From positions 1-64,000 of the forward strand of contig CAKTAK010000002.1 in NCBI GenBank assembly GCA_934527315.1: 64,000 nucleotides of DNA. Reading direction: 5' to 3'. Every line of letters begins with the position of its first letter. Position 1 is the first letter of the stretch. This DNA comes from HGM13010 sp934527315. GTDB lineage: Bacteria; Bacillota; Clostridia; Oscillospirales; Oscillospiraceae. The position numbers and the translations under genes are program-made. The notes beneath the pieces were generated by a model that was given only the letters and a program-made list of their open reading frames with translations, searched no databases and was not told the origin of the DNA. Below are positions 15,801 through 23,831 of the stretch, piece by piece.

Positions 15801-16262
15801 TTCCTGCGCCAAGCGCTGGGCTTCTTCCCGGTCTTTCAGGGGTTCCGTGGTACCGGGGGTGGTTGCCACGCCGCATTCAATGGCAATCTGCTTGGCAGCC
15901 AGTTTGTCGCCCATCATGTCCAGAATCTGGGAAGACGGTCCGATGAACTGAATGCCGGCCTCTTCACAGGCTCTGGCAAAGTCGCCGTTCTCGCTCAAAA
16001 ATCCGTAACCGGGGTGAATGGCATCTGCACCGTGCAGTTTCGCCAGCTGAATGATTCTGGGAATGTCCAGATATGCACCCAGAGGGCTTTCATTCTCACC
16101 GATCAAATAGGACTCGTCGGCTGCGGTACGGAAGGCACTGTATGTGTCCTCGTTGGAATAAATTGCAATCGACTGCAGTCCCAGATCATGGCAGGCGCGG
16201 AATACACGCATTGCGATTTCGCCGCGGTTTGCCACCAATACTTTCTTAAAAGGCTTACTCAT
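12846..16262 (-). CDS. pyc: Pyruvate carboxylase
   Basis: Biotin enzyme that makes oxaloacetate from pyruvate and bicarbonate, feeding amino-acid synthesis and the reductive TCA branch. The 1138-residue single chain has, in order, the biotin carboxylase domain (VLVANRGEIAMRVFRAC at the N-terminus, AASGGGGRGMR near 165, EMNPRIQVEHTVTE near 290), the carboxyltransferase barrel (TTTRDAHQSLLSTR near 525, LHTHNTSGNQ near 720), and the biotinyl domain with EAMKMETAI near residue 1100, whose Lys carries biotin. Length matches the family. The ATG at 16262 follows AGGAGG. It is monocistronic, with its own promoter and a terminator shared with its convergent neighbour. Confidence 0.97.
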   Translation of the reverse strand: MSKPFKKVLVANRGEIAMRVFRACHDLGLQSIAIYSNEDTYSAFRTAADESYLIGENESPLGAYLDIPRIIQLAKLHGADAIHPGYGFLSENGDFARACEEAGIQFIGPSSQILDMMGDKLAAKQIAIECGVATTPGTTEPLKDREEAQRLAQEFGFPVILKAASGGGGRGMRRCDSVEEVGTNFDLVQSEARKAFGNDDIFMEKFLVEPKHIEVQVLGDQYGNVVHLYERDCSLQRRYQKVVEFSPAFSVDQKVRDALYEDAVKIAKHVGYVNAGTLEFLVDREGNHYFIEMNPRIQVEHTVTEMVTGIDLVRTQILIAEGRPLSDPEIGLPNQKSVVHSGYALQCRVTTEDPTNNFAPDTGKITAYRSTGGFGVRLDGGNAYSGAVISPYYDSLLVKVTCWDNTFEGVCRKAARALNEIRVRGVKTNIAFITNILKNPTFIAGQCHTKFIDETPELFELDESKDSATKMLKYIGNIVVKEREGHKFYDTPRFPPVTGNRPDGLKQLLDKEGPEAVSKWVLNQNKLLITDTTTRDAHQSLLSTRVRTRDIVKGMEGTSEILADAFSLECWGGATFDVAYRFLHESPWERLDLIREKAPNLLLQMLLRGANAVGYTNYPDNVIREFVKEAARSGVDVFRVFDSLNWIPGMEVAMDEVLNQGKICQATICYTGDILDPSRDRYTLDYYVKMAKELEHRGAHMLCIKDMSGLLKPYAAKKLVGTLKQEIGIPVQLHTHNTSGNQVATLLMAAEAGVDVVDCAISSMSSLTSQPSLNAVVTALQGTERDTGLDPVRLQYLSDYWEDVRKRYDSFDTGIKCPTTDIYRYEIPGGQYTNLKPQVESLGLGPRFQEVKENYRVVNQMLGDIVKVTPSSKMVGDMAIFMTQNDLTPENIVERGESLAFPDSAVSYFSGMMGQPAFGFPKDLQRVVLKGKEPITCRPGELLEPVDFKEKEAELKKLTPHPTWRDVLSYCLYPKVMEDYIKNQKEYGYIMRLGSHVFFHGLAVGETNKVNIADGKTLVIKYLGLGELDEEGMRTVCFELNGVRRDVKVPDELAQKDIIKVPMADPEDKSQVGASIPGAVSKILVKPGDHVEVNQTLVVIEAMKMETAITARMDGVIESVEVKEGSTVKGGQLLMTLK

Positions 16263-16325
16263 GGGAAGGTCCTCCTGTTCCCGTCAAGATTTTACCCGAT
16301 TTGCACGTTCCGTGCAGCTTTCCTA

Positions 16326-16354
16326 AGTATACTTGTTTCCAAGACTTTTTGCAA
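16326..16354 (-). promoter_or_regulatory. Promoter of pyc
   Basis: Read on the minus strand: TTGCAA (16349-16354) and TATACT (16326-16331) with 17 bases between. It is about 65 bases upstream of the pyc start. Confidence 0.75.
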
Positions 16355-16379
16355 TATTTGAAAACGCAACTTGCATGTT

Positions 16380-16513
16380 TTTAGTAAACGTGTCACAACA
16401 AAATTGAAATATTTTTTATAATTTAGTGAATCTGTTTTGAAAAAATGTTATAAAATGCAACATTTTAAAAGGATACACAGCATTTTTAACAAAAAAACGA
16501 TGAATTTCTATTC
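16380..16513. other. AT-rich intergenic stretch between pyc and the flavoprotein gene
   Basis: This part of the 327-base gap between divergent genes is very AT-rich. The only structure I see is the inverted repeat AAAATGTT (16442-16449) and AACATTTT (16459-16466), spaced by nine bases; it could bind a regulator of either gene. No open reading frame or RNA gene is evident. Confidence 0.4.
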
Positions 16514-16542
16514 TTTACATCAAAAGACGGAAATGATATAAT
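16514..16542 (+). promoter_or_regulatory. Promoter of the flavoprotein gene
   Basis: TTTACA (16514-16519) and TATAAT (16537-16542), spacing 17, about 47 bases upstream of the ATG. Confidence 0.8.
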
Positions 16543-16589
16543 TTTAGCAAAGTGGAAAACCACGATTCTGAAATCAGGAGGTTCTCGCC

Positions 16590-17243
16590 ATGAAATTTAT
16601 CGGGATTCAAGGCAGTCCCCGAAAGCAATGGAATACTGCCACACTGTTGGAAAAAGCACTGGACGGCGTCCGGGATGCCGGCGGCGAAGCGGAGCGCATT
16701 GATTTGTATGATTTGCAGTATCGGGGCTGCGTCAGTTGTTTTTCCTGCAAGCGGAAAGACGGGGTTCACGGCGTGTGCGCGCAGCAAGATGATTTGACGG
16801 CTGTGCTGGAGAAAATTCGGAACTGCGACGGACTGATTGTTGCCTCGCCCATGTATTATACGGATATTTCCGCGGCGACGGCGGCATTTTGGGAGCGGCT
16901 GCTGTATTCCAATTCCATTTACAGCAACGAGATTCCCACGGTGTTCCCCAAACCCATTCCCGTGGGCTTGATTTACGATATGAATATGCAGAAAGCCGCA
17001 ATGGAGCAGTTTGGCATTCAGAAAAATCAGATGATGCGGGAAAACAGCATTGCCATGACCTTCCGCACCCGTCCCAGAACCCTTTGGGTCTGTGATACCT
17101 ATCAGTTTGACGATTACGAGAAGTATGAGTCCTCCATGTTCCCGGAGCCTGCCAAAGCCGCCCATAAGGCCCAACAGTTCCCCTTGGATTTGGAGGCTGC
17201 CTATCAGATGGGGCAGGCTTTGGCTGCCAGAGCGCAGAAGTAA
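16590..17243 (+). CDS. Isf-like flavodoxin-fold oxidoreductase
   Basis: A 217-residue NADPH-dependent FMN-reductase/iron-sulfur-flavoprotein-type protein. The N-terminus FIGIQGSPRKQWNTATLL is the FMN phosphate-binding loop, and VASPMYYTDISAATAAF is the second flavin loop (about 88-104). Between them GCVSCFSCKRKDGVHGVC has the compact cysteine motif C-x2-C-x2-C-x9-C that in Isf relatives holds a [4Fe-4S] cluster; the last spacing is longer than the classic 4-7. The ATG follows TCAGGAGG. It probably moves electrons between a pyridine nucleotide or ferredoxin and an unknown acceptor. It has its own promoter and terminator. Confidence 0.85.
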   Translation: MKFIGIQGSPRKQWNTATLLEKALDGVRDAGGEAERIDLYDLQYRGCVSCFSCKRKDGVHGVCAQQDDLTAVLEKIRNCDGLIVASPMYYTDISAATAAFWERLLYSNSIYSNEIPTVFPKPIPVGLIYDMNMQKAAMEQFGIQKNQMMRENSIAMTFRTRPRTLWVCDTYQFDDYEKYESSMFPEPAKAAHKAQQFPLDLEAAYQMGQALAARAQK

Positions 17244-17261
17244 TAATGACATGGAATCACT

Positions 17262-17296
17262 AAAAATCGCATCGGAGTTGCTCCGATGCGATTTTT
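17262..17296. terminator. Bidirectional terminator between the flavoprotein gene and gltD
   Basis: Sixteen-base arms from 17262-17277 and 17281-17296 with core GCATCGGAG/CTCCGATGC, loop TTG, and A/T runs at both ends. Confidence 0.92.
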
Positions 17297-17305
17297 ATTT
17301 GCTAT

Positions 17306-18643
17306 TTACTTCAAAGATGTGTAGCCCATGAGCATTTCGTCGGCCTGTGCAGCCACTTCCTTGCCCTCTGCCTCTGCCAGTACCACCAAAGTGGCGCCGC
17401 AGCGCATATCGCCGGCATACAGCACCTTGCCGGTGGCGTCGGCTTTCCGCATTGCGTCATTGTAATCCTCGGTGCCGGAGAAACCGGAGGCAATCAGCAG
17501 CATTTCGCAGTCCACAATGACATCGCCCTCGGGGGTATTCAGAACCACGGCCTTCAGATTGCCCTTTTTATCGGCAATCACCTGCTTGACCTTGCTCTCA
17601 AACCGGCGGATATCCTTGCCGAACACTTCGTCGGTTTCGGCGTGGGCATAGTCCACCTCCGGGCCGTAAGCGCTTTTCGGTTTCCGGATAATCTGGGTCA
17701 CGGATTTGCAGCCCTGCCGGACGGCGGTGGCAACGCAGTCGCTGGCGGTGTTGCCGTTGCCGATGACAATGACATTTTTGCCCGCCGCGCTAGGAGCGGA
17801 TTTGATTTCGCCCACCAAAGCCTGGGTTACCGGTTTCAGATAATCCAGTGCGTAGTACACGCCGTTGGCCTCACCCTCAAATTCCACGGGCCGGGGTTTC
17901 TGCGCGCCGCAGCAGAGAATCACGCAGTCATATTCTGCGGTCAGCTGCTCCAAGGGCAGGTCCACGCCCACATTCACGCCGGTGCGGAAGGTAATGCCCT
18001 CCGCCTCCATCAGCTTGATGCGGCGGTCCACAATGGCTTTGTCCAGCTTCATGTTGGGAATTCCGTACATGAGCAAGCCGCCGGGGCGCTTGTCCCGCTC
18101 AAACACGGTTGCGTTGTGGCCCCGCTGATTCAGCCAGTAAGCGGCAGCCAAACCGGCCGGGCCGGAGCCCACCACGGCAATCCGCTTATCGGAATGATGC
18201 ACCGGGGGCTTAGGCTCCATCAGGCCGTTCTGAAATGCGTACTCAATGATATACAGCTCGTTGTCCCGAATGGTGACGGAGCCGCTGACATATTTGCAGT
18301 TGCAGCCGTTTTCGCACAGTGCCGGGCAAACGCGGCCGGTAAACTCCGGGAAGGGCGCTGTTTTCAGCAGACGGGACAGCGCATGCTCCTGGTTGTCCAG
18401 ATAAATCATGTCGTTCCATTCCGGAATCAAATTGTGCAGGGGGCAGCCGATGCGCTTGCCGTCAAACTGAATGCCGGCCTGACAGAAGGGAACACCACAG
18501 TCCATGCACCGTGCGCCCTGATTGCTCCGTTCTTTCCAGGACAGGGGCAGGTTGAACTCATCGAAATCGTGTACGCGCTCCGCAATGGGGCGCTCTTTAT
18601 GCCCGACCCGGGCATAATCCATAAATCCGGTTTTCTTTCCCAT
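17306..18643 (-). CDS. gltD: Glutamate synthase, small (beta) subunit
   Basis: Supplies electrons from NADPH to the large subunit for reductive transfer of the glutamine amide to 2-oxoglutarate. The 445-residue protein has the N-terminal cysteine clusters for low-potential iron-sulfur centres (CMDCGVPFCQ; CPALCENGCNCKY), the FAD site VVGSGPAGLAAAYWL (about 154) with FERDKRPGG, and the NADPH site VIGNGNTASDC (about 297). It is somewhat shorter than the usual 480-490 residues, because the C-terminal part after the flavin site is compact; no domain seems missing. It starts three bases after the gltB stop, so the subunits are co-translated from one operon. Confidence 0.94.
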   Translation of the reverse strand: MGKKTGFMDYARVGHKERPIAERVHDFDEFNLPLSWKERSNQGARCMDCGVPFCQAGIQFDGKRIGCPLHNLIPEWNDMIYLDNQEHALSRLLKTAPFPEFTGRVCPALCENGCNCKYVSGSVTIRDNELYIIEYAFQNGLMEPKPPVHHSDKRIAVVGSGPAGLAAAYWLNQRGHNATVFERDKRPGGLLMYGIPNMKLDKAIVDRRIKLMEAEGITFRTGVNVGVDLPLEQLTAEYDCVILCCGAQKPRPVEFEGEANGVYYALDYLKPVTQALVGEIKSAPSAAGKNVIVIGNGNTASDCVATAVRQGCKSVTQIIRKPKSAYGPEVDYAHAETDEVFGKDIRRFESKVKQVIADKKGNLKAVVLNTPEGDVIVDCEMLLIASGFSGTEDYNDAMRKADATGKVLYAGDMRCGATLVVLAEAEGKEVAAQADEMLMGYTSLK

Positions 18644-18646
18644 GGT

Positions 18647-21600
18647 TCAGACCCCCTTTCTCTTGAATGCTTCCATCTCTGCTTTGTCTTTCGGCATACC
18701 CTTTGCCTCCAGAGCAGCGATGGACTCCAGCATACGGCTGTAATCCCGGGGAACAATTTTCTTGAACTCCGGAATGTACTGCTCAAAGTCTACCAGAATC
18801 TTCCGGCCCTTTGCGGAGCCGGTGGCCTTGACATGGGCCTCAATCATATTCCGCAGCTCTTTGATGTCGTATTCTTCCGTCAGCTGTTCGATGGAAACCA
18901 GTTCCTTGTTCACCCGCAGGTACAGGTCATGGTCCTCGTCCAGCACGTAGGCAATGCCGCCGGACATACCGGCTGCGAAGTTACGGCCGGTTTTGCCCAG
19001 AATGACCGCTTTACCGCCGGTCATGTATTCGCAGCCGTGGTCGCCCACGCCCTCTACCACGGCGGTTGCGCCGGAGTTACGGACGCAGAAACGCTCGCCG
19101 GCGATTCCGTTGATATATGCCTCACCGGAGGTTGCGCCGTACAGCGCCACGTTGCCGATGATGATGTTGTTTTCTGCCGGGAAAATGCTCCGGCGGTCGG
19201 GGTAAACAATCAGCTTACCGCCGCTGAGACCCTTGCCGAAGTAGTCATTGGAGTCACCCTCCAGCTCCAGCGTCAGACCCTTGGGAATGAATGCGCCGAA
19301 GGACTGACCGGCGCCGCCGGTGCACTTGACTACATAATCGTCATCATGGAGCCCGGTGCCGAATCGGCGGGTCAGCTCTGCGCCGAACATGGTGCCGAAC
19401 GCCCGCTCGGTACTGGAAATCTGATACTCCACGTGGTGCTTGTGATTCTTCTCCAGCATTTTCAGCAGCACCCGCTCGTCCGGGGTCTTCTCCAACTGGA
19501 AGTCATACACATTGTCCGGATTGAAAATGCAGTTTTCTCTGGGGGTCCGGGCCAGAATGGGGGAAATATCCACCATTTCCGCACGTTTGGTAATCTGTTT
19601 CGGCCGCGGTTTCAGCAGGTCGGTGCGGCCCACCAGCTCGTCCATGGTGTGAATGCCCAGACTTGCCATGATTTCCCGCACTTCTTCCGCCACATAGGTC
19701 ATGAAGTTCATCACGTATTCCGGCTTGCCCTTGAAATTCTTCCGCAGCTCCGGATTCTGGGTGGCAATGCCCATAGGGCAGGTGTCCAGATTGCACACAC
19801 GCATCATCACGCAGCCCATAGTGACCAGCGGCGCGGTGGCAAAGCCGAATTCCTCGGCGCCCAGCATGCAGGCGATGGCCACGTCGCGGCCGGTCATCAG
19901 CTTGCCGTCGGTTTCCACCCGGACGCGGGAACGCAGACCGTTCTGAATCAAGGTCTGATGGGTTTCCGCCAGACCCAGCTCCCAAGGCAGACCCGCATTG
20001 TAAATGGAGTTGTTGGGGGCTGCGCCGGTGCCGCCGTCATAACCGGAAATCAGAATCACCTGTGCGCCGGCCTTTGCAACGCCGGCAGCGATGGTGCCCG
20101 CACCGGCCTCGCTTACCAATTTGACGGAAATCCGCGCGTCTTTGTTGGCGTTTTTCAGATCGTAAATCAGCTGTGCAAGGTCCTCAATGGAGTAAATATC
20201 ATGGTGGGGCGGGGGAGAAATCAAAGACACGCCGGGGGTGGAGTACCGGGTCTTTGCAACCCAAGGCCAGACCTTTCCGCCGGGCAGATGTCCGCCCTCG
20301 CCGGGCTTTGCGCCCTGCGCCATTTTAATCTGAATCTCCGAGGCGGAAACCAGATATTCACTGGTTACGCCGAATCGGCCGGAGGCCACCTGCTTGATGG
20401 CGGAGTTTTTGATGGTGCCCAACCGCTCGGGGCGTTCGCCGCCCTCGCCGGAGTTGGATTTGCCGCCCAGACGGTTCATGGCTTCCGCCATGCACTCGTG
20501 TGCCTCCTGAGAAATGGAGCCGTAGCTCATAGCGCCGGTTTTGAACCGCTTTACGATTTCGGAAACCGGTTCCACCTCGCTCAGAGGAATGGGGGTGGCG
20601 TGTTCCGTATCAAATGCCAGCAAGCCCCGGAGGGTATGGGGAATGTCTTCCGCGTCTACCAGATCGGAGTACTGACGGAACGTCTCGTAGCTGCCTTCCT
20701 GCACGGCCTTTTGCAGGGTCAGAATGGTTTTGGGACTATACATGTGGTCCTCGGCGCCGGAATTGGAACGCAGCTTGTGGAAACCGGTGGAATCGGTGGT
20801 CAGGTCGATGTTCAGGTTCATGGGGTCAAAGGCATTGTCATGCCGCCAGATGACAGCCTCTGCGATTTCATTCAGACCGATGCCGCCCACACGGCTGACG
20901 GTATTGGAGAAATACTTGCTGACAACGTCCTTGTTGATGCCGATACACTCGAAAATCTGAGCAGACTGGTAGGACTGAATGGCGGAAATGCCCATTTTGG
21001 AGGCGATTTTCACCACGCCGTGGAGCACGGCATTGTTGTAGTCCTCCACAGCGGCGTGGGGGTCCTTATCCAGCATATTCAGACCAATCATTTCCTCAAT
21101 GCATTCCTGGGCCAGATAGGGGTTGATGGCCCGGGCGCCGTAACCCAGCAGGGTTGCGAAGTGATGCACGGCTCTGGGCTCTGCGCTTTCCAGAATCACG
21201 GAAATGGCGGTGCGCTTTTTCGTCTGGACCAGATACTGCTCCAAACCGGCCACAGCCAACAGAGAGGGAATGGCCGTATGGTTTTCATCAATGCCACGGT
21301 CGGACAGAATGATGATGTTGGCGCCGTTGCGGTAAGCCTTGTCCACGCTGACAAACAGCTGGTTCATGGCCCGCTCCAAGCTGGTATTTTTATAATACAG
21401 CAGGGAAATGGTCTGGGATTTCAGACCGGGCATATTCAAAGACTTGATTTTCTGCAAGTCCTGAGTGGTCAGAATGGGGTTTTCAATCTGCAGAACGCGG
21501 CAGTTTTCTGCGGTATCCTGCAGCAGGTTGCCGTCGGAGCCCACATACACGGTGGTATCCGTCACGATTTCCTCACGAATGGAGTCAATGGGCGGGTTGG

Positions 21601-23149
21601 TCACCTGCGCAAACATCTGCTTGAAGTAATTGAACAGCGGCTGATGCTTTTCGCTCAAAACGGCCAGAGGAATGTCCGCGCCCATTGCGTTGGTGGGCTC
21701 TGCGCCGGTTTTTGCCATGGGCAGAATCAGAGTGCGCACGTCCTCGTAGGTATAACCGAACACCTTGTACAGCTTGTCCCGCATTTCCTGACTGTGGAAG
21801 GGCACCCGCTGATTGGGCAGGGGCAGGTCGCTCAAATGCACCAGCTCCCGGTCCAGCCATTCGCCGTAGGGGTGGCTGTGGGCAAAGGTATTTTTAATTT
21901 CATCGTCTTCCAGCAGCCGGCCCTGCACGGTATCCACCAGCAGCATACGGCCGGGGCGCAGACGGGATTTCCGGACAATGTGCTCCGGGGGAATGTCCAA
22001 AACGCCCACCTCGGAGGACAGAATCAGAGTATCGTCATCGGTGAGATAGTACCGCGCCGGACGCAGACCGTTGCGGTCCAAAACGGCGCCCACCAAATCG
22101 CCGTCGGAGAACAGCACCGCTGCCGGGCCGTCCCAGGGCTCCATCATGGTGGCGTAGTAATGATACATATCCCGCTTGGACCGGGACATATTCTGGTTTT
22201 TCTGCCAAGGCTCCGGAATGGCCATCATCACGGCTTTCGGCAGGCTCATGCCGCTGTACATCAGAAATTCCAAGGTGTTGTCCAACATTGCCGAGTCGGA
22301 GCCGGCGGTATTCACAACGGGCAGAACCTTTTCCATATCCTCTTCCAGCAGCGGGGAGTACATGGTTTCTTCACGGGCCAGCATACGGTCGATATTGCCG
22401 CGAATGGTGTTGATTTCACCGTTGTGGAGAATGATGCGGTTGGGGTGCGCCCGCTCCCAGCTGGGGGTGGTGTTGGTGGAGAAACGGGAATGCACCAGTG
22501 CCAGGGCAGAGGTGTAGCGCTCGTCCTGCAAATCCGGATAGAACCGGCGCAGCTGACCCACCAGGAACATACCTTTGTAAACAATGGTACGGCTGGACAG
22601 AGAGGCCACGTAGGTGTCCTGCACGGACTGCTCAAACTCACGGCGCACCACGTACAACTTCCGGTCAAAGTCAATGCCGCGGTTCACGTCTGCCGGGCGC
22701 TTTACAAAGCCCTGACAGATGTACGGCATGCAATCCCGGGCGCGCTGACCCAGAATGTCCGGGCAGGTGGGCACGTCGCGCCAGCCGAGGAATTCCAGAT
22801 TTTCCTTTTCCGCAATGATTTCAAACAGCTTTTTGCAGCGGCTGCGGTGCAGGGTGTTCTGGGGGAAGAAAAACATTCCCACTCCGTAATCCCGCTCGCC
22901 GCCAAGATGCAAATTCAGCTCCTTGCCAACCTCCGAGAAAAAGGAATGGGAAATCTGTAGCATAATTCCGACTCCATCACCGGTTTCTCCCGAGGCGTCT
23001 TTGCCTGCGCGATGCTCTAATTTTTCCACAATGCTTAACGCATCGTCTACTGTTTTGTGGTTCTTGACCCCTTTGATGTTGACCACTGCGCCGATACCGC
23101 AGGCGTCATGCTCAAACCGGGCGTCATAAAGGGTCTGCTGACTCTCCAT
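18647..23149 (-). CDS. gltB: Glutamate synthase, large (alpha) subunit
   Basis: The 1500-residue catalytic subunit. It begins with a 16-residue propeptide before Cys17 in HDACGIG, the N-terminal nucleophile that hydrolyses glutamine. A central domain follows, then the FMN/synthase domain (GAMSYGSISQEAHE near 880; GEGGHLPGGKVWPWVA near 970; ISGYDGGTGAAP near 1060) with the 3Fe-4S cysteines in CNLDTCPMGIAT (about 1140), and the C-terminal beta-helix with its GGxAxxxG repeats. Length is normal. It lies downstream of the ANTAR regulator and glnA in the clostridial order glnA-nitR-gltA-gltB, so it probably shares RNA-level nitrogen control. Confidence 0.97.
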   Translation of the reverse strand: MESQQTLYDARFEHDACGIGAVVNIKGVKNHKTVDDALSIVEKLEHRAGKDASGETGDGVGIMLQISHSFFSEVGKELNLHLGGERDYGVGMFFFPQNTLHRSRCKKLFEIIAEKENLEFLGWRDVPTCPDILGQRARDCMPYICQGFVKRPADVNRGIDFDRKLYVVRREFEQSVQDTYVASLSSRTIVYKGMFLVGQLRRFYPDLQDERYTSALALVHSRFSTNTTPSWERAHPNRIILHNGEINTIRGNIDRMLAREETMYSPLLEEDMEKVLPVVNTAGSDSAMLDNTLEFLMYSGMSLPKAVMMAIPEPWQKNQNMSRSKRDMYHYYATMMEPWDGPAAVLFSDGDLVGAVLDRNGLRPARYYLTDDDTLILSSEVGVLDIPPEHIVRKSRLRPGRMLLVDTVQGRLLEDDEIKNTFAHSHPYGEWLDRELVHLSDLPLPNQRVPFHSQEMRDKLYKVFGYTYEDVRTLILPMAKTGAEPTNAMGADIPLAVLSEKHQPLFNYFKQMFAQVTNPPIDSIREEIVTDTTVYVGSDGNLLQDTAENCRVLQIENPILTTQDLQKIKSLNMPGLKSQTISLLYYKNTSLERAMNQLFVSVDKAYRNGANIIILSDRGIDENHTAIPSLLAVAGLEQYLVQTKKRTAISVILESAEPRAVHHFATLLGYGARAINPYLAQECIEEMIGLNMLDKDPHAAVEDYNNAVLHGVVKIASKMGISAIQSYQSAQIFECIGINKDVVSKYFSNTVSRVGGIGLNEIAEAVIWRHDNAFDPMNLNIDLTTDSTGFHKLRSNSGAEDHMYSPKTILTLQKAVQEGSYETFRQYSDLVDAEDIPHTLRGLLAFDTEHATPIPLSEVEPVSEIVKRFKTGAMSYGSISQEAHECMAEAMNRLGGKSNSGEGGERPERLGTIKNSAIKQVASGRFGVTSEYLVSASEIQIKMAQGAKPGEGGHLPGGKVWPWVAKTRYSTPGVSLISPPPHHDIYSIEDLAQLIYDLKNANKDARISVKLVSEAGAGTIAAGVAKAGAQVILISGYDGGTGAAPNNSIYNAGLPWELGLAETHQTLIQNGLRSRVRVETDGKLMTGRDVAIACMLGAEEFGFATAPLVTMGCVMMRVCNLDTCPMGIATQNPELRKNFKGKPEYVMNFMTYVAEEVREIMASLGIHTMDELVGRTDLLKPRPKQITKRAEMVDISPILARTPRENCIFNPDNVYDFQLEKTPDERVLLKMLEKNHKHHVEYQISSTERAFGTMFGAELTRRFGTGLHDDDYVVKCTGGAGQSFGAFIPKGLTLELEGDSNDYFGKGLSGGKLIVYPDRRSIFPAENNIIIGNVALYGATSGEAYINGIAGERFCVRNSGATAVVEGVGDHGCEYMTGGKAVILGKTGRNFAAGMSGGIAYVLDEDHDLYLRVNKELVSIEQLTEEYDIKELRNMIEAHVKATGSAKGRKILVDFEQYIPEFKKIVPRDYSRMLESIAALEAKGMPKDKAEMEAFKRKGV

Positions 23150-23173
23150 TTGGCTCTCCCCTTTTTCTATGGA

Positions 23174-23716
23174 TTATTCTGCGTAGGATTCAAGAATCAG
23201 TTTTGCCACTTCGGCCATTTTCAGCGAGGTTTCCATACTTCTGCGCTGCAAATAGCGGTGGGCCTGTTCTTCCGTAAAGTGTTCGTGATCCATCAAAAGC
23301 TGCTTTGCCTGCTGAATCATCTGTTTTTCATCATCGGACCGGCGGGCAGCGCTGGGCTTGAACCGATGCTGGTCCATTTGCACCAGCATGGTCACCGCGC
23401 CCACCAGCTCCGCCGGGCGGAACGGCGCCGGAATCCGGTAAATGTCTTCGTTTTCCACCATGTCCAGACTGGTGCCCTTGGCAACCATCAGAACTGCGGC
23501 GTCGTCATTTTTGATTTGGAAGGCCATATTTTCCGTGGTCATATCGGACAGCTTATAGCCGGCGATGACAATGCCGCCGCCCATCTGCTTAATGGCGCGA
23601 ATGGCTTCCAGACCCGAATGACACCGGACGCGAACGGAAATTCCGTTTTTCTCCAAAAGGTCGCCGATGGCCGTCAAATCCCGATCGCTTTCAAATGCAA
23701 CAACCGTTCGAACCAT
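23174..23716 (-). CDS. ANTAR-domain antitermination regulator, NitR-like
   Basis: A 180-residue protein with an N-terminal receiver-like domain (VVAFESDRDLTAIGDLLEKNG) and a C-terminal ANTAR helix bundle (MIQQAKQLLMDHEHFTEEQAHRYLQ..SMETSLKMAEVAKLI, about 127-178), the fold that binds paired RNA hairpins to prevent termination. The receiver has no obvious phospho-aspartate at the usual place (IVIAGYKLSDM), so it is probably a pseudo-receiver. The ATG at 23716 follows GGGAGG; an upstream in-frame start at 23776 lies in a hairpin. Its place between glnA and gltB matches nitR of solventogenic clostridia, a proposed nitrogen-responsive antiterminator. Targets are probably the glnA leader and its own operon. 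Confidence 0.88.
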   Translation of the reverse strand: MVRTVVAFESDRDLTAIGDLLEKNGISVRVRCHSGLEAIRAIKQMGGGIVIAGYKLSDMTTENMAFQIKNDDAAVLMVAKGTSLDMVENEDIYRIPAPFRPAELVGAVTMLVQMDQHRFKPSAARRSDDEKQMIQQAKQLLMDHEHFTEEQAHRYLQRRSMETSLKMAEVAKLILESYAE

Positions 23717-23773
23717 GTTTCCTGCCTCCCAACTGTGCGTGAATGTGTTCCGCGGCGCGGAATCTAAATATGC

Positions 23774-23804
23774 CAATAGGGGGTATTCTCCATACCCCCT
23801 ATTG
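23774..23804 (-). other. Perfect 13-pair hairpin between glnA and the ANTAR gene
   Basis: CAATAGGGGGTAT (23774-23786) and ATACCCCCTATTG (23792-23804) pair perfectly around a five-base loop. In the direction of glnA transcription it is followed by GGCATATTTAG, a poor U-tract, so it is either a weak terminator/attenuator or an mRNA-stabilising stem. It lies 27 bases after the glnA stop and about 58 before the ANTAR start, so it can set how much transcription passes from glnA into the ANTAR-gltBD part. Confidence 0.65.
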
Positions 23805-23831
23805 AATTACGCCGTTTTGTGCAGCGCAGTA

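Noticed and set aside
12993..16361. A 1122-codon open frame antisense to pyc
   Set aside because: Same cause as above; the pyc frame has all expected domains and the antisense product has no recognisable motif.
17642..22960. A 1772-codon open frame antisense to gltD and gltB
   Set aside because: It is a shadow of two well-supported genes. Its translation is His/Gln/Gly-rich with no domain and it arises from the codon bias of the opposite strand.
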